NCBI GenBank assembly: GCA_050014815.1
Contig: JBEKCP010000098.1
Span: 1 to 15,286, forward strand
DNA length: 15,286 bases
Source: JBEKCP01 sp050014815
GTDB lineage: Bacteria; Planctomycetota; Planctomycetia; Pirellulales; Thermoguttaceae
Direction of reading: 5' to 3'
A model generated the notes under the pieces. It was given only the letters and a program-made list of their open reading frames with translations, was not told where the DNA came from and did not search any database. The position numbers were made by a program, and so were the translations under genes. This document shows positions 1-5,413 of the stretch, one piece after another; the stretch's first letter is position 1, and each line of letters starts with the position of its first letter.

Positions 1-168
1 TCGCCCGGGCCCGGGTCGCCCGGCGGCGACGGCAAGCCCGCGCCGGCCAGCGACGCCGAGCAACCCAAGGCCGCGGGAGACGAGAAGCAGATTCTCTTAT
101 TGGTCGCGCCGCGACTGGCATCTCACAAAGAACCGGAGAGAACCAATGAGCAGCGAGAATCGAAGTAA
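1..168 (+). CDS. C-terminal fragment of an upstream gene (product unknown)
   Basis: The reading frame beginning at base 1 is open to TAA at 166-168. Its first 30 codons end in G or C 28 times and encode a Gly/Pro/Ala/Asp/Lys-rich stretch (starting SPGPGSPGGDGKPAPAS) typical of a disordered linker or tail; the last ~25 residues have less biased codons. No domain is recognisable. The other two forward frames are also open here because of the GC richness, but they would give Arg-rich peptides, so frame 1 is the best guess, not a certainty. If right, it overlaps the next gene by 23 bases, as in translational coupling. Confidence 0.42.
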   Translation, partial: SPGPGSPGGDGKPAPASDAEQPKAAGDEKQILLLVAPRLASHKEPERTNEQRESK

Positions 169-349
169 TCTGGTTGCCTCGATGGGCGCGATTGCCGGGA
201 TAGGCCTGCTGGTCGTCGGCGGAGTCGCCCTCTTCGTTGGCATAGGCAACGTTCGCAGCGACGCGCTCAGCGTGCTGGCCGCTGCGGCGTGTTTCGCGGT
301 ATCCGTCGCGGCCTTTGGTCTTGTGTTCTGCACTGTAATTCGGAAGTAG
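146..349 (+). CDS. small two-helix membrane protein (67 aa), unknown function
   Basis: This 67-residue protein has a short polar N-terminus (MSSENRSN) and two hydrophobic segments, at about residues 12-33 and 43-64, separated by a short polar turn (GNVRSDAL), ending in IRK. That predicts a helical hairpin in the cytoplasmic membrane. The start at ATG 146 is supported by GGAGAG at 135-140. The same frame stays open upstream to the window edge, so a longer N-terminus cannot be strictly excluded, but upstream residues are Arg/Pro-rich and the ribosome site argues for 146. It overlaps the end of the preceding fragment and lies 46 bp before the Skp-like gene. I do not recognise a family. Confidence 0.6.
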   Translation: MSSENRSNLVASMGAIAGIGLLVVGGVALFVGIGNVRSDALSVLAAAACFAVSVAAFGLVFCTVIRK

Positions 350-368
350 TACGGTTTAGATCCTTGTG
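340..368 (+). repeat. intergenic repeat copy A (partner at 1121-1149)
   Basis: Aligned without gaps to 1121-1149, this 29-base segment matches at 22 positions, including an uninterrupted ten-base block TCGGAAGTAG, a GTTT block and a CTT.TG block. The copy includes the last codons of the 67-aa gene and the start of the spacer before the Skp-like gene. Both copies lie upstream of a gene for an exported protein. It could be a shared regulatory sequence or a trace of a local duplication; chance is possible for the part outside the ten-base block. Confidence 0.4.
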
Positions 369-395
369 TATCTCGTGTTTACGAAAGGTGCCTGT

Positions 396-962
396 ATGAA
401 ACGACTTAGTATCTGTGCGATTCTGGCAGCGGTGATCGGATTACTTGGAATGTCCGCCACTGGGGCGGAGCCCGCTTTGAAGGACGCCGGCCAAACCGTG
501 AAACCCTTGCGGGTGGGCACATTCGATTCCCGGGCGGTCGCTTTGGCCTACTACCGCAAGTTCTACCGCTCGCCGGAATTCGTAGCCCGCTTGAAAAAGC
601 TCAAGGAAGAGCGCGACCAGGCCAACGCCGCTGGCGATCATGAGAAAGCCAAGAAGCTGGAAACGGAAGGCAGGGGCGGGCAAGAGCATAGCCACAGCCA
701 GGTCTTTGGATCCGCGCCCATCGACGAAATCGTGGCGAAAATCAAGGATCAACTCCCCGAAATCGCCAAGCAGGCCGGGGTCGATCTGATCGTTTCCAAA
801 TGGAGCGTCACGTACCGCTCGCCCGGCGCCGAATTCGTCGACGTTACGGAACCCATGGCAAAACTCTTCCAGCCCGACGAGCAGACATGGAAAATGCTTC
901 GCGACCTAACGAAACATCAACCGGCGTCCGCGGAAGAACTGCAGAAACACGGGAAGGATTGA
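396..962 (+). CDS. exported Skp/OmpH-like protein
   Basis: The 188-residue product starts with a Sec signal peptide (MKRLSICAILAAVIGLLGMS, likely cleaved near ATGA|EP). The mature part follows the layout of the Skp/OmpH periplasmic chaperone family: a beta strand with a small-residue turn (LRVGTFDSRAVALAYY, ~38-53), a charged helical region rich in K/E (~55-95), a second helix (~105-125), then two strands close to the family's end pattern (VDLIVSKWSVTY and FVDVTEPMAKLF). The helical arm is shorter than in enterobacterial Skp. The assignment is by pattern, so a chaperone role is inference. ATG 396 is preferred to the in-frame ATG at 366 because AAAGGTG lies at 384-390 and the signal peptide begins exactly here. 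The 49-aa membrane gene follows 7 bases later, so the two are probably co-transcribed. Confidence 0.85.
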   Translation: MKRLSICAILAAVIGLLGMSATGAEPALKDAGQTVKPLRVGTFDSRAVALAYYRKFYRSPEFVARLKKLKEERDQANAAGDHEKAKKLETEGRGGQEHSHSQVFGSAPIDEIVAKIKDQLPEIAKQAGVDLIVSKWSVTYRSPGAEFVDVTEPMAKLFQPDEQTWKMLRDLTKHQPASAEELQKHGKD

Positions 963-969
963 GGGCTAT

Positions 970-1119
970 ATGAACGCTATCGAATGGTTGTGCGTTTGGG
1001 TAGTCTGCGGTTTTGTTCTGGTCACTATTTCCATCCGAATGTTGACGAGATCGTTACAGCGCCACAGTTCCAAGGTCCAGGCGTTGTTGGCGGAGATTCG
1101 CGACAAACTTGGCAAGTAA
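970..1119 (+). CDS. 49-aa single-pass membrane protein
   Basis: A short gene easily missed by length cut-offs. It encodes 49 residues: one transmembrane helix at about 5-23 (EWLCVWVVCGFVLVTISIRM), then a basic stretch (RSLQRHSSK) and a C-terminal amphipathic helix (VQALLAEIRDKLGK). The basic residues directly after the helix predict a cytoplasmic C-terminus. ATG 970 is preceded by TGAGGG at 960-965, which overlaps the stop codon of the Skp-like gene; the 7-base gap suggests translational coupling. The family is not recognised. The hydrophobic-then-charged layout and the ribosome site make it more likely real than a chance ORF, but codon bias is mild in so short a sequence. Confidence 0.6.
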   Translation: MNAIEWLCVWVVCGFVLVTISIRMLTRSLQRHSSKVQALLAEIRDKLGK

Positions 1120-1120
1120 G

Positions 1121-1149
1121 TCGGAAGTAGCGCAGTTTTGACTCTTTTG
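1121..1149 (+). repeat. intergenic repeat copy B (partner at 340-368)
   Basis: Second copy of the 29-base sequence described at 340-368, with 22 of 29 identical positions. Here it is wholly non-coding, beginning just after the stop of the 49-aa gene. Downstream the two spacers also share a loosely similar CTC..GTTT.C block (about 371-382 and 1174-1185) before their ribosome sites, with extra bases in this copy. A function as promoter or operator is conjecture. Confidence 0.4.
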
Positions 1150-1202
1150 GCACCTTTTGTGCCCACATTCCTACTCACGTTTTCAGAACTGGAGGTGTGA
1201 TG

Positions 1203-2387
1203 ATGCGATCCAATCGATGGTGCGCGACGTGGTTCCTGGGTATGGGCCTTCTAGGTCTGGTGTTCTTCGGCGGGTTGTGTGCCGCGAAAGCTGCCGTCGC
1301 GGCTGAGAAAGACGAGGTGACTCTCAAGTATGACAATGGGAGCATGGGAGACAAGCGGAGCATGACGGGAGGCGGCCACGCAGTGCTTTTCCAGCGGCCG
1401 GGACAAGGGGAAGGAGAATGGTTCCTGGATCGCGTCGAGGTCTTCGGCGCGCGATACGGGCTCCCCCAGCCGCCCGACGAGGATTTTTCCGTTTACATCA
1501 CCGATCCAACCATGGCGCGGTTCTGCGTTGTCCCCCGCCCCTACAGCCTCTTCGAGCGCGGGCCGGAGAAGTGGACGACCATCGCGCTTCCGCCGGTCCG
1601 CGTGCCCGAGGGCTTCTACGTCTGCCTGGTGTTCAATCCCACGCAGACCAAAGGCGTCTACGTGGGCATCGACAAAAGCGTCAAGGAAAGCCATTCCCGC
1701 GACGCGGTGCCGGGGAGCCATCTCGAAGTTCTCAAGGAGGGAGAATGGATGGTCCGTGCCCATCTCACGCAGAAGCCGAAGGGGGCCGTGCAGGAATTGC
1801 TGGACGCGGACCAGAGGGAGAAGAAGCAGCACGAGGCCCTTGCCGCTGGTGAGTCGCGTCTTCTAAGAGGCGCGAAGGCCACGCTGCTGAAGCACGATAC
1901 GGGCGTCATGGAGCAGCACCAGAGCTACGGAGGCCCGTCGGCGCAGACCGTTGCATTCGACGCCCCCGCGGGCGACCAGTACGTCTACGCGGTCTCGTTC
2001 TACGGCTCCCAGTACGGCGGGCGACACGATGCCGATGCGGTCTGCGGCGACGTCTACATCCTCGACTCCGAGGGGCGCGTGGTTTCCCGGACGTCCTTCC
2101 CCTACAGCCTGCTCAGCTACCAGAAGGCCTGGATCGAGGTCCCGACGCTGCCGACCAAGGTGACGGGCAAGTTCCACGTCGCCCTGTTCGCCCATTCCGA
2201 GCAGTACAAGGGGATCTACGTGGGCTACGATACGCACACCAAGGCGCCTCATTCCTTCATCGGGCAGGTCGGCCGGGAGAAGTTCACCTTCGAGCCCGTG
2301 CCGAAGAAACTCGACTGGATGGTGCGGGTCAAGCTCGCCGACCGGCCGGTTTACTACGACGCGGCCGACAAGGGAGGTGAGCAATGA
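1203..2387 (+). CDS. exported protein with two tandem copies of a beta-rich domain
   Basis: The 394-residue product has a signal peptide (hydrophobic core FLGMGLLGLVFFGGLCAA, cleavage near AVAAEK) and no further membrane segment. The mature protein is two copies of a ~150-residue domain joined by a charged linker (AVQELLDADQREKKQHEA). Shared landmarks in both copies are K[YH]D[NT]G at the start, V.FFGSQYG-type (VEVFGARYG / VSFYGSQYG), PYSL, K.W..I/V..P, KG[VI]YVG.D, HS and a closing [EKD]WMVR. Strand-rich composition suggests a jelly-roll-like fold that could bind carbohydrate or another surface ligand, but no catalytic motif is visible. Start choice: GGAGG at 1191-1195 gives 7-base spacing to ATG 1203; ATG 1200 and GTG 1197 are in frame and possible. 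It lies 83 bp after the 49-aa gene and its stop overlaps a tiny ORF. Confidence 0.88.
   Translation: MRSNRWCATWFLGMGLLGLVFFGGLCAAKAAVAAEKDEVTLKYDNGSMGDKRSMTGGGHAVLFQRPGQGEGEWFLDRVEVFGARYGLPQPPDEDFSVYITDPTMARFCVVPRPYSLFERGPEKWTTIALPPVRVPEGFYVCLVFNPTQTKGVYVGIDKSVKESHSRDAVPGSHLEVLKEGEWMVRAHLTQKPKGAVQELLDADQREKKQHEALAAGESRLLRGAKATLLKHDTGVMEQHQSYGGPSAQTVAFDAPAGDQYVYAVSFYGSQYGGRHDADAVCGDVYILDSEGRVVSRTSFPYSLLSYQKAWIEVPTLPTKVTGKFHVALFAHSEQYKGIYVGYDTHTKAPHSFIGQVGREKFTFEPVPKKLDWMVRVKLADRPVYYDAADKGGEQ
1317..1776 (+). repeat. first copy of duplicated protein domain
   Basis: Codes for the first beta-rich domain of the exported protein, from KYDNG to WMVRAHL. It aligns in order with the second copy through the YG, PYSL, KGVYVG, HS and WMVR landmarks. 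The relation is clear at protein level but diverged in DNA, so the duplication is old. Confidence 0.75.
1884..2342 (+). repeat. second copy of duplicated protein domain
   Basis: Codes for the second domain, from KHDTG to WMVRVKL. Nearly the same length as the first copy, and the same landmark order, with PYSL and KGIYVGYD most conserved. Confidence 0.75.
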
Positions 2388-2416
2388 AATGGTTGCTCTC
2401 GTTGGCCTGTTTGTGA
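2384..2416 (+). other. 10-codon ORF resembling a signal-peptide start
   Basis: ATG at 2384 overlaps the preceding stop (ATGA) and has GGGAGG at 2372-2377 with 6-base spacing. It reads MKWLLSLACL then TGA. The Lys-hydrophobic-Cys pattern is like the beginning of a lipoprotein signal (a LSLAC lipobox), but nothing follows. It may be a leader peptide that couples translation into the leucine-rich repeat gene, a remnant of a decayed gene, or chance. Confidence 0.22.
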
Positions 2417-2435
2417 ATTGAAGGGAGGATGAACC

Positions 2436-3719
2436 ATGTGGAAACTTGTTGTAGCGCTGCTGCTGGGCGCGTCGGTTTCGGTCGTTCTTGCCCAACCGCC
2501 GGGAAAGAAGGAGCCGCGCGCCTTGCCGCGAGTCCAGATCGTCGATGAAGCGGGCAAGCCCGTGTCCGGGGAGAAGCTTGCGTCGGTCAAGCCGATCCCG
2601 GAACGGCTGCGGGCCATCGCCGGAGACGGTGCGATCGTCAAAGTAAGCGATGCCGGCGAGGTTGTGGAAGTATTCCTCGGCGACAAGGCGTCCGATGAAC
2701 TGCTGGGGGAACTGCGGACTCTGCCGAAACTGCGATCACTGGACGTGCAGGTATCGAAGCAGATCACGGACGTGGGATTTGCACACATCGGGACGATGTC
2801 TGCGCTGGAGTCGTTGAATCTGTATGACCTCGGTGNNNNNNNNNNNNNNNNGCGGCGCAACCGGATCACCGACGCTGGATTGGCCCGGCTTAAAGAGCTG
2901 AAGGACCTTACCAAGCTCGACATCAGTGGGAACCAACTCACAGACGCGGGACTCATCCACGTTGCCCGGCTGACGCAGCTCCGGGAATTGAACCTCCGCC
3001 GGCCGCGGGGGCCGGACGGCCCAACACCGATCACCGACAAGGGCTTGGCCGAGTTGCGGCCGCTCAAAGAGCTGCGCTCGTTGGACCTTGTCGGCACCGA
3101 CGTAACCGATGCCGGGCTGCAAGCGCTGGCCAGTTTTCCCCAACTCGAATCGCTTTCGCTCAGCGACCTTCATATTGGCGACGAGGGAATGATCCACGTC
3201 GCGGGCTGCCGCAACCTGCGAGCTTTGTCCCTGCTCTACACGCTGGTGGGTGACGCCGGGCTTGCACGGCTGGCGGACCTCAAGGAACTCCGGCAACTCA
3301 GTCTCAGCAGCCGGTTCGTGACCGACGCCGGCATCGCTGCGATTAAAACGCTCCCGCGACTGGAGCATCTGGAGTTGCGCGCGTCCAGGCTCACGGACAA
3401 GGCGCTCGGGCACGTCGCCGCCATCAAGAGCCTCACGAGCCTCGAACTTTTCGGAAGCGGAGAACCGGGCGTCCAATTGGGAGACCTGTTCACCCACGCA
3501 GGACTGGCCAGACTGAAGGATCTTGCCCAATTGCGCGTGCTCAGCCTGGTGAACCTCAAGATCACGGCGGCCGGGGTCGTGGCGCTCTGCGAGATGCGAC
3601 AGTTAAGCCACTTGGACTTCCTTATGTCGGACATCACGGAAGAGCAAGCCACACAGATTCGCCAGTCGCTGCCCAAGGCTCACGTGGGCGTAGTCACGGG
3701 AGGCAAGTATGTTCCCTAA
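2436..3719 (+). CDS. exported leucine-rich repeat protein (12 repeats)
   Basis: The product (~427 residues, counting 6 unknown across the gap) begins with a signal peptide (MWKLVVALLLGASVSVVLA|QP). After a ~60-residue lead-in, about 12 repeats follow with the pattern LxxLxL...[ITV]TDAGL and ~24-residue spacing: ITDVGF, ITDAGL, LTDAGL, ITDKGL, VTDAGL, IGDEGM, VGDAGL, VTDAGI, LTDKAL, FTHAGL, ITAAGV and ITEEQA. This type is related to the cysteine-containing (RNI-like) repeats and is frequent in planctomycetes; it usually forms a protein-binding solenoid. Three repeats have loops about 7-10 residues longer than normal before the TD motif. No catalytic domain is fused, so a binding or scaffold role in the periplasm or surface is inferred. 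The start is set by AAGGGAGG at 2421-2428, 7 bases before ATG 2436; an overlapping ATG at 2429 is out of frame. The 92-base spacer to the HEAT gene contains a GC hairpin. Confidence 0.9.
   Translation: MWKLVVALLLGASVSVVLAQPPGKKEPRALPRVQIVDEAGKPVSGEKLASVKPIPERLRAIAGDGAIVKVSDAGEVVEVFLGDKASDELLGELRTLPKLRSLDVQVSKQITDVGFAHIGTMSALESLNLYDLGXXXXXXRRNRITDAGLARLKELKDLTKLDISGNQLTDAGLIHVARLTQLRELNLRRPRGPDGPTPITDKGLAELRPLKELRSLDLVGTDVTDAGLQALASFPQLESLSLSDLHIGDEGMIHVAGCRNLRALSLLYTLVGDAGLARLADLKELRQLSLSSRFVTDAGIAAIKTLPRLEHLELRASRLTDKALGHVAAIKSLTSLELFGSGEPGVQLGDLFTHAGLARLKDLAQLRVLSLVNLKITAAGVVALCEMRQLSHLDFLMSDITEEQATQIRQSLPKAHVGVVTGGKYVP
2836..2851. other. assembly gap (16 N)
   Basis: Sixteen undetermined bases inside the leucine-rich repeat gene. 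The repeat frame is the same on both sides, so either the given length is right or it agrees modulo 3 by chance. The gap lies in an inserted loop of one repeat, between YDLG and RRNRITDAGL; even at this length the loop is about 10 residues longer than the canonical repeat. Confidence 0.98.
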
Positions 3720-3740
3720 GTCCACTGTTGTGACGCATGC

Positions 3741-3758
3741 GGCCGCGCTTTTGCGGCC
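3741..3758 (+). terminator. GC-rich hairpin after LRR gene (possible terminator)
   Basis: GGCCGC at 3741-3746 pairs perfectly with GCGGCC at 3753-3758 around the loop GCTTTT. It sits 21 bases past the LRR stop and 53 bases before the next gene. There is no U-run directly after the stem, so it is not a standard intrinsic terminator. It could be an mRNA stabilising or processing stem, or nothing. Confidence 0.25.
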
Positions 3759-3811
3759 CGCGCGCACGTTTCTCCCCGGCCAACCCATTCCTCTCGAACC
3801 GGAGACCTCTC

Positions 3812-5368
3812 ATGCGATGTAATTTCACTCTCGCTTTTGCTTCGCTGCTCATGGTTCTCGCTACCGCTCCTTCGTGCGACGCAGAGGAACCCCAGAGTCT
3901 CATGGCAATGATTGCCGAGTGGCAATACCCTGATTCACGAATCAACGGCGCGACGATGGCCGACGCCGCGACGATGAATCGCAACGGCGAGCGAACCGTG
4001 CCGTCGATTCTGTGCAAGACCGTGATGACCACGAAAGACCCGATGGCCAAGGTAATCAAGTACTACGAAACCAAGCTGAAGCAGGATCCCAAGTCCGAAA
4101 CTGCGAAACCGGGCGACAAGTCCGCAACTGATTCCGGTCGATCCGTCATGTTCCACGACGATTCCCAGAACCGGCCCCTGGCAATCCACATCATTGTCGT
4201 GAACACGGATAAATCGTCGACGACGCTTGTAATCAGTCGCGGGGAGACGGAATCCGAGACCCATATCGCGTGGACACGTTACTTGCGCTTCATCCATGTC
4301 GCGCAGGGAGACGACAAAACCATGTCGAAAGACCTCAGCAAGATTCAGCCGCCGGGTGGAGTGCCACTGCCGATTGTTGCCGGGTCAAAGCCGGAAACGC
4401 CGGCCGAGTATCAGCGTCATCGCGAGAATCTCGCCATGATGAAGGAGGTCCTGGCCGGGCCGGAACCCGACGAGAAGAAGCTCGATCGCCTGGCGGAGGC
4501 GATGCGCCGGGAGCCGAATGCCGACCATCGCCGCGACCTTCTGGCTTTGGCTGCCGGGCGGCCGGCAGCGGCGCAGCAGTCGTTCTTGATCGGCGTGCTG
4601 CAATCGGACGCGGACTGCACAGTTCGTTCCCAGGCAGCCAAGATGTTGGGCCGGTCCGGCTCGGAGGCGGCGATTGCCCCTTTGGCCAACGCGGCCGCTT
4701 CGGACGCGGTTACTGTCGGGGGGGTGGGGAGTTGTCTACAGTTCCAAGGCACTGCCCGGCGGTCCGCAATCTTCGCGCTCGCCGAGTTGGGACGCCGACT
4801 GCCGAACTCTCGCAGGGCTATAGAGGCTGAAATCCGCAAACTGCCCGAAGCCAACGACGGCGACAAGGGACTGGTCAACGAGCACTTGGGCGACGCCCGG
4901 CGATGGGCTTTGTACCAACTGACCGAGGATCGCACACTCTTGGCGCCGGACTTGGAAAAGTTGAAGAGCACGGATGCCAAGACCCGCTCTGACGGCGTGG
5001 TGGCGTTTCGCTTCCTCAATCTCACGAAGGCCCCCCGCGAATTGGTCGAGTTGGCGCGGGACCCCTCCCCGGCTGTGCGCAATTGGGTCGTGTGCGTCCT
5101 GGGCGAGATCGGCGATGCGAAGACAGTTCCGCTGCTCATGGCGCTGGCCAAGGAGATCAGTATGGACCGCGGGACACGGTGCGGCGCCATCGAGGCGCTC
5201 GGGCGAATGCGGGCAACCGATGCGCAATCCCTGATGGAAGCGCTTCTGTCCGATGACAGCTTGAAGACAAACGCGGCCATCGCCCTTTCCCAGATCACCG
5301 GGAAAAGGCACCCTTTGGTCCCCGAGGGATACGGTGGACCGGACTGGCCGGACAATCAGGTGAAATGA
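3812..5368 (+). CDS. exported HEAT-repeat protein
   Basis: The 518-residue product starts with a signal peptide (MRCNFTLAFASLLMVLATAP, cleaved about SCDA|EEP; the Cys lacks a good lipobox). Residues ~30-145 form an alpha/beta domain with the pattern TKDPMAKVIKYYETKL and several strands (IHIIVVN, TTLVISRG). From ~200 to the end there are helical pairs of HEAT type, e.g. VRSQAAKMLGRSGSEAAIAP, VRNWVVCVLGEIGDAKTVPL and GAIEALGRMRATDAQSLMEA, which match the classic R..A...LG..G...A...L pattern. These build curved scaffolds that bind proteins. No metal or catalytic motif is seen. ATG 3812 is chosen over the upstream in-frame ATG 3737 because the upstream 25 residues are Arg/Pro-rich, the signal peptide begins here, and GGAG lies at 3801-3804. 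A 45-base spacer leads to the next exported protein. Confidence 0.88.
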   Translation: MRCNFTLAFASLLMVLATAPSCDAEEPQSLMAMIAEWQYPDSRINGATMADAATMNRNGERTVPSILCKTVMTTKDPMAKVIKYYETKLKQDPKSETAKPGDKSATDSGRSVMFHDDSQNRPLAIHIIVVNTDKSSTTLVISRGETESETHIAWTRYLRFIHVAQGDDKTMSKDLSKIQPPGGVPLPIVAGSKPETPAEYQRHRENLAMMKEVLAGPEPDEKKLDRLAEAMRREPNADHRRDLLALAAGRPAAAQQSFLIGVLQSDADCTVRSQAAKMLGRSGSEAAIAPLANAAASDAVTVGGVGSCLQFQGTARRSAIFALAELGRRLPNSRRAIEAEIRKLPEANDGDKGLVNEHLGDARRWALYQLTEDRTLLAPDLEKLKSTDAKTRSDGVVAFRFLNLTKAPRELVELARDPSPAVRNWVVCVLGEIGDAKTVPLLMALAKEISMDRGTRCGAIEALGRMRATDAQSLMEALLSDDSLKTNAAIALSQITGKRHPLVPEGYGGPDWPDNQVK

Positions 5369-5413
5369 CGTCTCAGTGAAAGGGACCGAATCATGACAAA
5401 AAGGAGACTTGCA

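Noticed and set aside
1149..1163. GGCAC-CTTTT-GTGCC hairpin as a terminator
   Set aside because: Only 5 bp of stem and no T-run after it on the + strand.
4728..4742. Long G run in the HEAT gene as a possible frameshift
   Set aside because: The frame and HEAT pattern continue on both sides without a break.
4417..5355. 312-aa open frame on the - strand
   Set aside because: Fully antisense to HEAT repeats; Ser/Arg/Ala-rich composition typical of a shadow frame.
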